Below are positions 51,797 through 64,000 of a stretch of 64,000 nt of DNA, piece by piece. Made by a program: the position numbers and the translations under genes. The stretch lies in assembly GCA_000320605.2 (NCBI GenBank), contig KB445799.1:791234-855233 (forward strand), read 5' to 3'. Within the stretch, counting starts at the first letter, position 1. Each line of letters begins with the position of its first letter. Source of the stretch: Gelatoporia subvermispora B. Lineage: Eukaryota > Basidiomycota > Agaricomycetes > Polyporales > Gelatoporiaceae. The notes under the pieces were generated by a model that worked only from the letters and a program-made list of their open reading frames with translations, did not search any database and was not told the origin of the DNA.

Positions 51797-53416
51797 ATGG
51801 ATACCGAGCTAAGAACGTTTGGAGGCGTTGTCGAGAGGTGCTTGAGGATTGTTTCTCGATCACCCACTTAAAGCCTGACGGATCATCCAGGCCTTTGCTG
51901 TCCTACGACTCCATGCCCCTTGGACGTTGGTCGGAGTCAAAGCTCAACTTTGACACATTCGACTGCATCATGTCGATACTAGCTCCCAAGGAGCTCGTCG
52001 CGATTATGCGCACTTGCTCGACACTTCACTCGGCCGGCGTCAAGCACCTTTTAAACTTGCCTATCAAGTTGTCAAGGGCCCAGGACCTGCAGGTGTTCTG
52101 TCAATTCGTGTTGCAAGATACCCCGAGACGAGCCAAGTTCCTCCGGACCATATATCTGGAACATGGCGCATGCGACTGGGCAACGATAGACCTTTTAATT
52201 CAGGTCTTGTCCGACGCCTCTGGTCTCCAGAAGCTGGAGATTGATACTGAAGCAGAAATGTTGATGGTGAACCCTTCCCTTGTGCAGTCACCGCACGTTG
52301 TGCGGAGCCTCAGGTCACTAACCCTTTCAGATTGCTACGAGAATGATATAGACATACTCAGGAGCTTAGAATCTCCCATTGAGCAGCTCAAACTCATATT
52401 CGCTTCGGAGGTTCGGATCACCGACAGCTCGCCTCCGCTCCTGGCCAACTTCTGCGGCACCTTCCAGACACTCTGCATTCACGGATACTATGCCCTTGAA
52501 AGCGAGCCACCTATAGTCCTTCACTGCGTCCGCACCCTAGAGATGTCGTTCTTCTGCGCCTCTTACGATACCAGAAGCTTATGCGCCATGTTTCCCAATG
52601 TCGTCCACATGAAGTTCTGCGATGATTCGTGGGAAATGGATACCGTCAATCTGGAAGGCCGGTTCGTGCATAACCAGGGATACGACCTTGATCAGCAATG
52701 GACACATCTCCATTCACTACATGGCTTGGCTCGGGCCATTCACGCTGCATGTTTACGATGCGAATCTGACGACCTGGACGTCGAGGTTGGCATCGAGGAC
52801 CTTCACAAATTCATTCAGATGATGTCTCATCTCCGGCCGCGAAGGCTCAATATCACAGTAGATCTCATCGAACGGTTTGACTTTATGTGGGACTATATCC
52901 CCGAGCCGCTTGACACAATCTTTGACCTCGTTCGATCTTGGTCCGACGTAGAGGATGTCAAGCTCACGATGAGAGTAGACAAGGTCGATATGATGGAAAC
53001 ATTTCTTGTGAGTTTGCTGCCGGGCTCATGGCGATCCTTGCATAATGACTTGGCTACAGGATGCGTTCGCCAACATCCCAGACAGGTCGAGAATAGAGCA
53101 ACTGGAGATTGATGTTGAATACGAAGAGGGAACACAGTGCGATGAAGAAGATTTAAACGACCTTGCAGGCAGCTTCAAAGAGATCGACGTGCCCAAGCAT
53201 GTTGCGAGGATCAGTCGGGCATTACCTGCCCTCCGCAAGATAACCGTCTTCGTCCCGTGTAATTCGCGCTCTGTCTGGCTTGTCGATCGTTTGGGGTCCA
53301 GAGCTATTGCAACCCGTCAGTCATGGGAAGAAGACCCGGGCGATTGGTACGATGAGCACTTCTACGACAACCGCAACTTGAATATCGACTTCGATGGCAA
53401 TGGATATGAAATATAG
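51797..53416 (+). CDS. F-box-like / leucine-rich protein 4 (cluster copy 2)
   Basis: Exons 51797-51837, 51891-53007 and 53060-53416 total 1515 nt, 504 residues. The 41-nt first exon (MDTELRTFGGVVER) precedes RPLLSYDSMPLGRWSESKLN and the F-box-like DTFDCIMSILAPKELVAIM. A leucine-rich body follows (LRSLTL, VRTLEMSF, LHSLHGL). The last exon begins DAFANIPDRSRIEQLEID and ends in a D/E/Y-rich tail. The conserved start, 41-nt exon and 1117-nt second exon equal those of the next gene. Ubiquitin-ligase adaptor function is inferred from the F-box-like motif alone. The gene appears intact. Confidence 0.75.
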
Positions 53417-53933
53417 TCGGGCGATTCGTGCTACGGGCGTCGGGAAGGCCCGGGAGGATCTTCTTTGTACCAGCCTCAGAGAGAACCGAGATCGGTCTGG
53501 TGAGTTCCCCCTTGTTGCAAACTGCGCATCTTCCATCAATGACGCTGCCCCTCGTAGGTTTGGCTTACGATTCAGCAAGTGAATGGACGTTGGTGGTGCG
53601 GCGGTTGATTAGTGTTGATTATCAGACTTGGAAGGTGGCGACAAATTGACTGCCGGACCGCTGAACATCCTGCATCTTATGTCCAATTAGATACGAATAG
53701 GATATGAACCGTACCGTGTTGCTTCGCGAAGCTCATATACAAGCTGTGGCAGTGCCGACCTATCAGGGCGTGGAAAAGTTTCCCAATTTAGATTTGCAGA
53801 GGCAGTTGCCAGAAGTTCCACGGCCTGCCTCCTCTTTCCTGAGTCCTCACTTGGAAAGTTTACTCTCGACACTCGTCGCACTCCATACGAATCTTAACGG
53901 CCACCAACGTCGCAGCAGAATTGCACAGACAGC
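53417..53933. other. Spacer between F-box-like cluster copies 2 and 3
   Basis: No gene seen in about 520 bases; short frames on both strands lack motifs. Confidence 0.65.
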
Positions 53934-55627
53934 ATGAACTCTGGATTAGGGCAGTCAGACGTCGTCATCGGGAGGTATGTGACTATAGTCCAATGCATCC
54001 TCCGAGCAGCTAACGAATATTGCCGCTTTATAGTTTCTCACGTCCAGGGCGTTGGATGCAGCCGAAGCTCAACCTTGACATATACGATTATATCATGTCG
54101 CTGCTAGATCCCGACGAACTGGTCTTGATGATGCGCACATGTTCGACGCTTCGCTCAGCCGGCATCAAGTATCTCGTGAACTGGCCGGGCAAGTTGATCG
54201 GAACCGAAACCCTGCGGTCGTTCTGTCAATTCGTACTACAAGCTACACCAAGTAGGATCGGGCTTCTTCGGACCCTCAGTCTGGACCTCGCATATGCTAC
54301 ATCACGGGATAGAGCAACTTTAGACCCTATTATCCAGGTTCTGTCTCAGGCCCATAATCTGCGGAGGCTGGAGATGGCCACTGGAGCGGACATGTTGTTG
54401 CTGAATCCCGATCTTGTACGGGTGCCATATGCTATGCGGAGTTTGAGGTCGTTGGACCTTGGGCAGTGCGGCCCCGAACATGCCGATCTGCTGAGGACTT
54501 TGCAGTCCCCCTTAGAGGAGCTTAAACTCACGTTTATGCGCCTACCTTGGAACCTTTCCCGAAGATCACCCTCATTGTTGATAAACTTCCGCGACACTCT
54601 ACACACACTCTCCATCTACGGTTATCCGCTCGCAAACGAAGAGCCCATAGTGCTCCCACGTGTCCACTCTCTCGAGACGTCGTTCTGTGATGTTTCGTAT
54701 GACACCACGAAGATGTTTGCAATGTTCCCCAACGTCACTAGCATGAAATTCGGTGATTGTTCCTTCCTGAGCCTGAGCATGACGGACGACGAGATGGACC
54801 AAGTGATCAAGCGCAATGAGGCTCTCGGTCTTGATCATCAATGGGTACACCTCCGATCACTCAAAGGTTCGGCACAAGTCATCCACGAAGCGGGCCTGAA
54901 ATGCAGTGTCGATGACTTTCAAACATGCCTTGACCTAGAGGACGCACAATGCCTCATTGGGCTGATGCCCCAACTGCACGTACGAACCCTCAACGTCGAG
55001 TTGGAATTTTACCAGTTCATGAGCGATCTGTCTGAGCTCGCCGATGATCACTCTGAGCTACTCTATGAGCTGGTTCTGTCGTGGTCTTCTGTCCACAAAC
55101 TCGATCTCTGGACGCAGGTAGACTGCGGTGGCTCAGTAGACGACATATTTGTGAGCACAACCTTCTGTCTTGACATTGCCTCTTTGTGACTGCCGCGCAT
55201 CCAGGATGCGTTCACCAAGCTTCCAGCCTCATCGAAGATAGAGCAGCTGTCGATCGAGGTCACATACAACCACCCTCCCGACCGCGACCCAGACAATGCG
55301 AGCACAGTCGCAAAGCACTTCAAGTCAAGAGATGTCCAACATTACGTCACAAAGATCGCCCGAGCATTACCTGCTCTGTCTAACATGACTGTCCTCATCT
55401 CATGCAATTCGCGATCTGAATGGAAGATTGTTCGCTCAACACGCAAACTTGCCGTGATCTGTTGCCTGTGGGACAAAGATCCCCAAGACTGGTATAACGG
55501 CAACTCCTGTTCTGATGACGAAAGTGACGAGGGTAGCGAAGACTATCAGGCCATGAAGGCCAAGTTCGATGAATATTGGCCTGATGACATCGAAGATCTC
55601 TTTGCTTTGGACGATTTTGATTACTGA
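53934..55627 (+). CDS. F-box-like / leucine-rich protein 5 (cluster copy 3)
   Basis: Exons 53934-53974, 54034-55150 and 55205-55627 total 1581 nt, 526 residues. The 41-nt first exon encodes MNSGLGQSDVVIG. Then come GRWMQPKLNLD and the F-box-like DIYDYIMSLLDPDELVLMM. The leucine-rich body contains LRSLDLGQCG, LHTLSIYGY and VHSLETSF. The last exon opens DAFTKLPASSKIEQLSIEV and ends in a strongly acidic tail (CSDDESDEGSED... DDIEDLFALDDFDY). Its exon plan is identical to the gene before it, so the two are a tandem duplication with a diverged C-terminus. Target and partner are unknown. Confidence 0.75.
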
Positions 55628-56549
55628 TCTGGTGAGTGCACGACTTACAACATCATTCCTTCGTCATACATAACAGCATGTACTGAACGGACCGCATGAC
55701 GGTCGTGTTTTACATGCTCTGTAGCTAATAGACTCGGTAATTTGTGCGTTATTATACTTGGGATATGTTGAACCAGTCCCTACTGCCACCCCGCGTCGAG
55801 AATGTACGAGATCCTCGCAGCGCGACCAGTCTCCACAGGCTGATTATGAGATTCTGCGGGCTCGGTATGAGGCGTAGCCACGCACCAGGCCGCGTGTCAG
55901 GGATGATTTGCTCATTCAGACTATATTGCGGTTTGCACATGATGTAGTGCCATTGAACTTGTGACTGCACGCTTGCAGCAGGCTTACGTAGTCTAAATTG
56001 GGTTCCGTGAGTCGGGTGCAACATGGAGTCTGGTGGGAAGCGCTGGGTTATGGATCAGCTTGGCGGTTTCTGGAGCTAGATTCTAGCCCACAATTGAGCA
56101 AAGAGCTAATGGCTGGACCCTGCATACCTCACGAGCTTCGGCCGCCCAAGTACACACCGATCAGTATTTTAGGGGGCTCACAGGGGCTTGCTACTGTCTC
56201 CTCATGCATGTTAAATGAGCAGAACGCGCTCTTGTAGCCGTTCACACTTTGCCAGTGATTTTATCTCCAGGCCAAGAACACTACTATCGTAGGACTCTGG
56301 TACGCACCTTAATACTACTAAGAAACTGTCGAGTTGCCTTGGCGCGTCCGAGGTGCCTTCGGGGTATTCACCACGATCTTGACGCACTTGGTGCGATACA
56401 CCGTGCTGGCAAGCCTCACAAGGAAGGCTCAAGCTGGCGCAAGGTGGCTAAGACAGCTCGACATTTCACTGATGCCGCTCTGCCAACTCTTCACAGTATA
56501 ACCTTCTGAAGACTCATAGCCACAGACGTGTACCATCTGCTCGAGCTCC
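55628..56549. other. Spacer right of the F-box-like cluster
   Basis: No intact gene. Around 56330-56500 one frame is weakly coding-like and may belong to the eroded front part of the relic that follows. Confidence 0.5.
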
Positions 56550-57242
56550 ATGTCTGCTGCTGTCATTGAACATGGAGAGGATTCGCATCTAGAACTCCTT
56601 AGCGGCACCCTCGGATCCAACGACCAGACCACGTTGACATACAAGGTCGACGACCTGGATGTTGAGATGAGCGAGGACGAGATCGACATCTTCGCTCAAG
56701 TCCTCGCAAACACGCGTCCAGATGCACTCAGAGCGGAAGTATACTTGAGATTCTGCAGCTTGGACGATCTCAAATACCTCATGACGGAAGTTGCACAAGT
56801 ATCCGACCTCCGAATGCATTTTAGGTTAGCGCCAGGCTCGTGTTACTTGGTTCCGATGATTGTGGTACGTCACTGGCCCTCTCTGTAAGTATGTTCACGC
56901 ACGGGCTCATCATGATCTCAGGAGGCCCTGAGAGCGACACCAGAGGGTGCGAAGTTCCAGGATGTTGATATGTCCTTCGAGTTGGAGGGAGACGCTTCGA
57001 CATACGATGTCGGAATGATGGAAGAAGAGGAAGAGACGCTTGGCTCGGTGGATATCGAGTCGCTGGTCAGGAAGATGGCAGAACGCGCCAACAGCTTGCG
57101 CAAGGTGGCCCTATGGATACCTGGTCTCTCCGAATCTTCATGGACGATTCAGCGTTCTGGAGATACGCAGAAGGGCGGACTGGTGGTTGGACGAACCAGC
57201 TGGCAGGCGTTGCCATCGAATCATTTGGATGCAACCCAATAG
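56550..57242 (+). pseudogene. C-terminal relic of an F-box-like gene
   Basis: Exon-like segments 56550-56864 and 56922-57242 join in phase and match the last third of the F-box-like proteins: the VDDLDVEMSEDEIDIFAQVL region, VSDLRMHF, then EALRATPEGAKFQDVDMSFE and a LRKVALWIPG block. The intron sits at the family's 3'-proximal position. The F-box and most of the leucine-rich body are absent upstream, so this is a 5'-truncated copy. It is open from ATG 56550 and might still make a protein of about 211 residues; I favour a relic. Confidence 0.5.
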
Positions 57243-57383
57243 TAGGCAGTCCCTGCATCTCAAAGTCGTGGAGGAACGCAGGATAATGGTTGGCTGACAT
57301 ATTGTACATTGTTCGTACTGTATCCTGTATTACACGAAACCTCGAATCTCGATCGAGAGACGATGAGCGGGCGCACAGGATTT

Positions 57384-60365
57384 GGCCCGCCTCGAATCCC
57401 AAATTCATGTCACATTCTTCGGCTGCTCTCCGGGATTTCCCTCGATCCGCAAACCTTCCGCAGAAAAAATGAGCCTGATGAGAACCCATTAAGCACAACG
57501 GATCACTGACGAGTTGCGGTTGGTATACGATTTGCTATGCGGACTCCGAAGTTGACGTATCACTATCTGTAAACGAAGACTGTATACCAGGGGAGATTTG
57601 CAGCGGAGTCTGGCGCAGTGTAAACATTGTATAGGCATCACGTTTCAGTGGCACCTCGCGAATATCCAATATAAAGTGTGAGATGATGATTGAGGAGAGC
57701 CTGTAGTTGAGGTCGATTAGAGATTTTCCACACCTGATTCACTTCGAAATGCGTACGACATTGCAAAGTCGGTCAAGCTCCCAAATGTCTAAGCGGTATA
57801 TCAGAGAGGTGCTGGATACAACACAGCATTTACCAACATTTGTCATGAACAGCACCATCTGTATGCTGTTAATTGCGAATAGAAGGCTGACGCGAGCATA
57901 TGAATAGTATACCTCCAACATATATGATTGAACACTTACGCGAAATAAAGACTGCCTGGATCGATTGATGAACATCTGAGTCGAAAGTTGCACTAGGGCG
58001 CACCATCTATTATAAGTAGTTTCTTCAAAGGTGATCGCGCTCGAGTGCGACAACTCGACAGTGTCGCGTACAACACAATGATATCGCTAAATATAAGGGA
58101 AATGCGGGTCGCAATTTCACCTAGAGGTCAAGGAATGAGCCTAACATAGTTATACAAGGGTAGAATATTACATCTGCAGGGAAATGTCAGCTTGAGTATA
58201 GGTAGAAAACCGGATTACGAACGTGTCACTCAGAGCTACTGGCGGGTTCCAATCGTTGATGCATTCATTTTCGCTCAAGGAAGTCCACAAAATCTGGCTA
58301 GTACAAGAGTACTGTCCGGGTCAAACTAACATCATATGCAGGATGTGATGTATATGATCACGGCACTCACTATAGTAGTCCCAAACGGAACTAGACCGAG
58401 CGCAAGGACCAACAACGTCAGCCGATTACCACGACGGCTGAAGATAGACACGCGTAGTGCAGAGAAAGCTTCGCATTGAAGATCTCAGCATGTTTGTTCA
58501 TGCCATCCACGTAAAAACACTGACTTGTCCAGGAAAGATAAAAGACGAGCTGAGATATAAATGGCTGGATTTGGAACAGTATGCACCTATATTCGTGAAC
58601 AAATATGGTTTCCAATGAACTTCCGCATATTTCTTGTGCAGTATGAGATACCCACAGCTAAGCATCTTATCAGAGATCAATAGATTCAATATAAGTACAG
58701 ATGTTACGAAGGTCGCTGACCTTGATAGAAGACCACTTCACGAAGTACTCGACGACCCAGAAGATGGCTTGGATGAGCATATTATAACGGTTGACAAAGA
58801 ATATAATGGTTGCACAGTTCGTCTTCCGCTTGGAGGCCCAAATCTCATCAACCTCAGCACCGAAGGTAATCAAGTAGTCGTATAAGATTATCACTAGCAA
58901 TAGTCAATGTGAGTCGCCCGACCATCGATTCACAAAGGTGCCGTGCAACATACAGTTGGCACTCAGTTGACAGTAATCAGCTGTCCGGCTGTGAAACATG
59001 TATGTTGAGTGACGAGTCTTGATAGAGCAATCGATGCATGATGGTGGGAGGAATGCACCTCTGAGCAATTTCAGATAAATAAGCGGACAGCGACCCAGAG
59101 GATGTTGAAGACACCATGCTGTCAAATGACTTGGGGCAGCAGAGACAACGATCGTGGTGCGGCAGCCTTTTTATCTTAAATATGGTTCATACTGTGACCT
59201 GTAGTAGGCGGAACACTTCCTTCGGGATCTTGGATTAGACATTGAAGATGGCATCGCGAGAAGATCTGATACTTGAATATCCCTGTCGCTAAGCACTGAC
59301 GTTGACACGACGGACCTGATTTGAACGGGCTGAGACATGTTTTGTGAACATTGATCATCCAAATAACTCACTTTGATACAACGCGTACTATGAAACAATG
59401 TTTCTTGCGCGCACATTTCAAGAACTATCTGTTGGATGAATTTCGCAAGCTCGCAGCCCCTGGCATACGCAACTTGCGTATCCATCGATGGAACCGCAGT
59501 GGCTCACCGGAGATGGCGTCGCTAGTGCGAGTCATCTTCCACTGAGTAGATGGACGGTATCTATCACTAGCGCGCTCAGCACCAATCGTAACATGCAAAA
59601 CGGCTTCTGCAAAAGGGACATATTATCTGATACCGCATCTCTCATCTACTTCTGCGCCTCACCTCTTGTCTCCTCGATGGTGGGTCGGGGTCCAACGCGT
59701 GGAACGCTGTGCGGAATCTAGCGTAACGATCTCATCGACCTCGTTCACTGACGACTTTAGTCAGATCACTTCCGCATCTGGAGTAGAATGCAGCCGCATT
59801 GATCTTGCAAGATGTCATGCTAATGCAGTGTGGGATCATGATGAATGCAACCGAGTACTCTGGTATTTGATCATTTCTTTACCCGATCCCTCTATCCATT
59901 CATGCATGTTCCTGAGCTGAGAAAACCATGTCAACTGAGCTGTGATCAGGCATTTCCTAGCTGAATACGCCCAGAGCTCTTCCGAGCTGGTCATAGCAAC
60001 CGAGTTTATCAGTGTCCAGGAAAGGATGCACTTGAAGGCATATGGCACCCACAAACCGTACGTCGAGGTTGACAAGGAGAATTAGGCAAGAAAATATAAA
60101 CCAGGAGGAATGAGAGGTATGCATACACATTATCGTCGCCTACACGACGCTGAATACGTACTGTGTATGCAAGCACCCTCTCCGTCATCCCTGGACCGCG
60201 GAATGTGAGCCGATACAATAGAGTAAGGATAGTCATGTTATAGGTGTGAATGAATGAAAGTGGGGGCAGTCCAGGAGGCACAATTGACGTACGGACAGGG
60301 AAGCGGCACGCACAGTAGCCAAATGTCGTGATCACTGGCGGGGAGCAAATAAGCAGAAATAGGGG
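57384..60365. repeat. Segmental duplication, copy B (partner at 30168-33035)
   Basis: The direct partner of the block at 30.2-33.0 kb. Similarity begins near a shared tggcccgcctcgaat and continues to a shared ggcagtccaggagg / gagcaaata region near 60270-60340. Copy B carries an intact-looking DUF6533 gene. Its right half has extra lesions: a stop in the hydrophobic segment near 59520, and a one-base loss relative to copy A near 59260. Confidence 0.8.
57535..58893 (-). CDS. DUF6533 multi-pass membrane protein, copy B (5' end unresolved)
   Basis: Paralog of the gene at 30.3-31.7 kb. The exon 58893-58721 (173 nt in both copies) gives IILYDYLITFGAEVDEIWAS and TIIFFVNRYNMLIQAIFW. Later exons give QPFISQLVFYLSWT|TFSALRVSIFSRRGN, then LALGLVPFGTTI, then TRISLIFSDIIVLYATLSSC. 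The final exon 57700-57535 (166 nt in both copies) gives RLSSIIISHFILDIREVPLK and the tail DTSTSESA-stop. The set of helices fits the DUF6533 family; function is unknown. As in copy A, the leader exon is not fixed. A candidate upstream exon near 59485-59372 (MDTQVAYARGCELAKFIQQI) is possible but unproven. Confidence 0.75.
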
Positions 60366-60535
60366 CGGTAAGAGTATTTGGGTATCCGGGCGGCTGTACA
60401 GGGAGGTATCCAGATGACTCAATTCGCACGGGTAGGGTGACCGAACCGGAGAGATGTGTCGCCGACGAGAGGCGCAGGAGCAGACGAGAGTAATGGAGGA
60501 AAAGATGAAAGAAGATATCATAAGGAATGTGTCCA

Positions 60536-62365
60536 TCAGATTGAAAAGAATGGCTGTTCGCTGCTCTGCTGTTGTTGCTGGGAGAATGGATTGTAACTCG
60601 ATTGCGGCGCGCCCGTCTGCTGATTGGCGAGTCGGCCGGTGTGCTGCCCGTACCTGGTTCGTCATCAGTACCGTATGCTCTGAGCAAGGCAGGACCTGCA
60701 CCGTAGAAAGCGTGAGGGAAGACGTACCGCAACTGGCCAAAGTTTCCGAAGGTGTCTACGCCGTCGTCGCCCCGGTTTGCAAAGAGACTCGCGAGATGCG
60801 AGTGGTCCTGGTCCCCGCGTGTCTTCACCTGCGGTACACCCTGCTGCGGTGGAGCGGACTGCGATGGTGGCGGGGGCGACGTGCTATTCGCGTACGTCCC
60901 TTGGAGGTTGAAGGCAGGGCCCGCGCTCTGCGGACCGGGCGATGCGCTGAATCCAGATAGCGATGTCGACAGAGAAGGAGGCGCGGACGGGGCAGGGGCA
61001 AACGGATTATTTGATCTGCATCAAATTCATGAGACGATGGCGCGGCTAAGATAGGCAGAACACACCCAAACCCGGTAGCCTGTGGCTGCAGACCCTGCGG
61101 CGCAGCCAGAGCGAACTGCTGCTGTTGCTGAAATTGCTGTTGCTGTTGCTGTTGCTGGTATTGGAGGAGCTGTTGCTGACGCATCCACTCCTCTTGCTGT
61201 GCAGCCTGCTGTGCCTGTAACATCTGTTGCTGCTGCTGTTGAGCTGCCCACTCCTGCTGCTGCTGCTGAGCCGCCCACTCTTGCTGCTGACGCAAGTACT
61301 CAGCCTGTGCAGCCTCCTGCTGCGCTTGCTGCTGGTATGGATTGAACGATGTATACTGTGCAGGCACCTGCGTGAATTGAGGTTGTAGGAATTGGTTCTG
61401 CTGCACAGATGTATCGATGAGCGGGAAGGGGTTGGTGCTGTTCGAGCTGTGAAATTATACGGATAAGGTCTCCGATACGCAATGATGAGAATGGAAGGTG
61501 CGTACGCAGGGTTGGAGTCGTCAAACAACGACGCCTGGTTGGAATCCTGCATGGCCTTGCCACGGCGGGCTTCCTCTTCCTTACTCAGCTCAATCGCCTG
61601 CTGCAGATCCCGCTCTTCCGCCGTGAGCCGCTGCCGCGCCTGCTCCTCGGCAAGAGACTTCTTGCTCTCCTCGATTGCACGCCGGAGCTCGTCATCCCCG
61701 CCTGCTGGCATTGTCTGCCCACGCCGTGGGTTTGTGCGGGAGCGCCGGCGAGTATTCTCGTCCTCCTCTTCATCTTCGGGCGTACCACCGCCACCACGGA
61801 CCATGCGATCCCGCATGGAGGCACGCGAGCGGCGCTCCTGGCGCAGCCGAGCCTCATCTTGCAATAAGTTCGTGATGTCTTTTGCCTTCTGTCGTACGTT
61901 CGCGCCTTGGTCTTTCCCTTCCTCATCGACGTACTGGAACTCCTTGAGGGTCTTGATGATGTAGAGGTTGTCTCGGAAGTAGATCACGACATTCTCAGAG
62001 CCAGCATGCAGAAGGTAGTCGAGCACTGTAAGAGACTGCACGAGTCATGAGATAGGTAGAGGATATGTAGTCGTTCGACATACTTTAAACACGTGCCGCC
62101 AGTTCTTGCCCTTGTCGTTCAGTCGTTTGTCCAGCATCTCCATGATCTCGATGAAGTCGTTCCTGTCATGCAATGAGATCCGCACTACATCGCAAGCCGA
62201 GACGACCCACTGATTGTAAGTCATCTGTGCAATCTCGTTCATCTGCGTCCCGGAAGGTCCCCATGGGTCATTAGACGTTGCATCGCGGACTTTGGCCTGC
62301 ACGTCAGAGTATCCCTTGGTGTAGTTCTTCGCTACCCGGACAATGCCTTTGCCGATGTGTTGCAT
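60536..62365 (-). CDS. ENT1: Epsin (ENTH-domain endocytic adaptor)
   Basis: Exons in transcript order 62365-62084, 62035-61506, 61446-61066, 61015-60728 and 60653-60536 total 1599 nt, 532 residues. Epsins bind PI(4,5)P2 through the ENTH domain and link ubiquitinated cargo to clathrin/EH-domain proteins at the plasma membrane. The ENTH domain fills residues 1 to about 140: MQHIGKGIVRVAKNYTKGYS, NDPWGPSGTQMNEIAQMTYN, LTVLDYLLHAGSENVV. Two ubiquitin-interacting motifs follow, DDELRRAIEESKKSLAEEQ near residue 208 and ERDLQQAIELSKEEEARR near 235. A long Gln-rich stretch and NPF motifs come next (STNPF, SNNPF, and YNPF in the last exon), with a QPFFSI end. The last intron (60727-60654) is fixed by FGNFGQLR|YGQHTGRLANQQ. 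Whether Ent1- or Ent2-like cannot be told. Confidence 0.95.
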
Positions 62366-64000
62366 CGTTGATGCTGTGCGCTGGTGTACTGCCCAGAATA
62401 AAAGTACACCTCTTGAGACTTCTGCTCGTTGAGGTCAGAGGGAAGGAGGGTATGGGTTAGATGAGAGATATAGTGAGAAAGGATGAGTAGTGCCACCGGC
62501 ATCACCCTCGCAGCTGACGCTTGACGCCCGTGGGAGAACCGTTGCTCAAGTCCACGACAATCTCTACTTTCCGTACATCTTCTACGATATACGCTTTTCA
62601 CGGCTTGTTATTAATGCAAGTCACTTTCTGTGTTCTCGGGGCCCATCAGCAATCCTACGATCTTTGCTGTTGCTGAGTATAGTTGGTCGCTTGTTGTGAT
62701 TGCAGCGCGGCACCATAAGACTGCGCCTTCCAGGTGACGACAGGTAGTACTGTCACATACCGTGTCAGTGCTGAGTATCGCACTGAGGCTTGCAAGATCA
62801 CGGATGTGAAAAGGAAGGTCACCTCAGCTCCCAGTGAACCCCACATATCTATGACGATGCTCTAAGCCATATTCAGCGTTTGGCAGTCTGGCGCCACGAC
62901 TAGCCACCATTTATCAAATCGGTCATGAGTGCACACCGTAAGTGTCGTATTCTTTCCTTTCTTCGAGCTACCATCCCATGCGCACACGCTGAACATCGTG
63001 TTCAGGCTTTCAATCAGAATCCAACGGGGAAAATCGCGTCGCGTCGCGTCTCCATGATATCGACCTACTTTTGCAAAAGCTTTCGGCATCTAGCACTGCC
63101 AGGATATCGAGTATTGTATTCTCTCCCGGTCTATGTCGCAGTAGCAGAGTACCTAGACAACGATGTCTGTGGGGCCGACGCCAGCACCAAATTGACCAAT
63201 CCGTATGGTCTCGGTTTGTCCCGCGGCACGAAGTCTACTGTCCATAACGAGCACGTCCCGCAGACTCCATTGACGTTCACATATCTCCAATCACGTTGTT
63301 ATACTGAAACTTGAATATATAGTTAGGTTTTATCACGCGCAACTCAACGCACGGCCAACATACTTATTGGACACTGGCCGTGAAAGTGGGCGATAAGAAG
63401 GCGAACCACCTATGAGTGTCGTCAGTACACGACATCTGCGATCGAACCGGGTCACCGGCACCGGTGTATATGCGACAGCTTGCGGAACTCAAAATGCATG
63501 ACAACAACTATGTATCCCAACGAAATTTCAATTTCCCGGCCGTAGCTCTGCAAACAAATTCCGAACTAAATCTCTACAGCCTAATCATCGTCAACCACCA
63601 TACTGTGGCACGCCGCTGCACACCAGATCCATCGTACCCTCGGAACCTTCGAACAAATCCCAGGTCTGCCGCACTCACGATGCTGATGCATTCCGCCTCC
63701 AGAAGAGTCCGCCCTGATGGCCCATATTCCCGCTCAACTCTTCGTTACCGGTCATATGTAGGGCTCGAGACCCTATACATAACGAACTTGGCAAGAGGCT
63801 TGCGGTAGGGTGGGTCAGATCTGCCAATCTTCGTCGACTGTCCTTGTCCGTGCGAGCCTTCAGCGGTATGAAGTATGGCGGCAGGCCAACCGCTGGATCG
63901 TCTTCGGTTGACTCAGCGCAGGTTCCAACTGTCAGCTAAGAGATCTATCTGATAGTGATAGTCTTTAGCGACGTCGTCAGGGAAGCCACCGGGGTTGCAC
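62366..64000. other. Right-end intergenic region with weak coding signals
   Basis: No confident gene. On the minus strand, 63935-63675 is an 87-codon frame that follows a good acceptor (ctcttag) and reads coding-like (DDPAVGLPPYFIPLKARTDK, then DSRRRLADL). It could be the last exon of a gene entering from the right edge; I do not recognise the family. Another minus-strand frame (63089-62862) contains KWWLVVAPDCQTLN but has no match I know. The first 250 bases are probably the epsin promoter. Confidence 0.4.

Noticed and set aside
63440..63475. Minus-strand GGTTCGATC resembling a tRNA T-loop
   Set aside because: The flanking bases do not pair as a T-stem and no upstream tRNA arms are present.

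Overview
ORGANISM. This is nuclear DNA of a filamentous basidiomycete, most likely an agaricomycete and perhaps a polypore. The genes are full of 47-75 nt GT-AG introns. Several families are typical of that group: DUF6533 and DUF3433 membrane proteins, an F-box-like radiation, and a NACHT NLR. The conserved genes (beta-tubulin, TAF11, epsin, O-acetylhomoserine sulfhydrylase, Sfp1) all have basidiomycete-like structures. The polypore guess is inference from family content only. Gene models below were joined by hand from splice signals, reading phase and family knowledge. Where total coding length is a multiple of three and a family or paralog agrees, the model is firm. LAYOUT, LEFT THIRD (1-17.8 kb). 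A 5'-truncated RNA-binding protein with repeated dsRBD-like modules is followed by a 14-exon O-acetylhomoserine sulfhydrylase. Next come two tandem questin-oxidase-like genes of identical coding length, each with a TGACGTCA element just upstream of its TATA box. Two F-box-like genes follow, then a divergent pair: an Iec1-like C2H2 protein and the TFIID subunit TAF11. MIDDLE LEFT (17.8-29.4 kb). A GC-rich gene desert of about 7 kb with two families of decayed tandem repeats leads into the split-zinc-finger regulator Sfp1. A second gene-poor stretch holds a near-perfect 57-bp direct repeat. MIDDLE RIGHT (29.4-48 kb). This part holds a small DUF302 protein, a roughly 2.9 kb block with a DUF6533 gene, a NACHT NLR without recognisable C-terminal repeats, an EamA transporter, a DUF3433 membrane protein, a minus-strand F-box-like gene and a second EamA transporter in opposite orientation with nearly the same exon ladder. 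RIGHT (48-64 kb). Beta-tubulin is followed by a local F-box-like cluster (one decayed copy, two intact genes, one C-terminal relic), then the second copy of the DUF6533 block in direct orientation about 27.2 kb from the first, then epsin. The last 1.6 kb has no confident gene. HOW THE PARTS RELATE. The housekeeping genes (transcription, cytoskeleton, endocytosis, sulfur assimilation) are stable islands. The DUF6533 blocks, NLR, F-box-like genes and transporters between them look like fast-turnover accessory DNA shaped by tandem, inverted and dispersed duplication. No RNA gene, CRISPR array or intact transposon could be supported.
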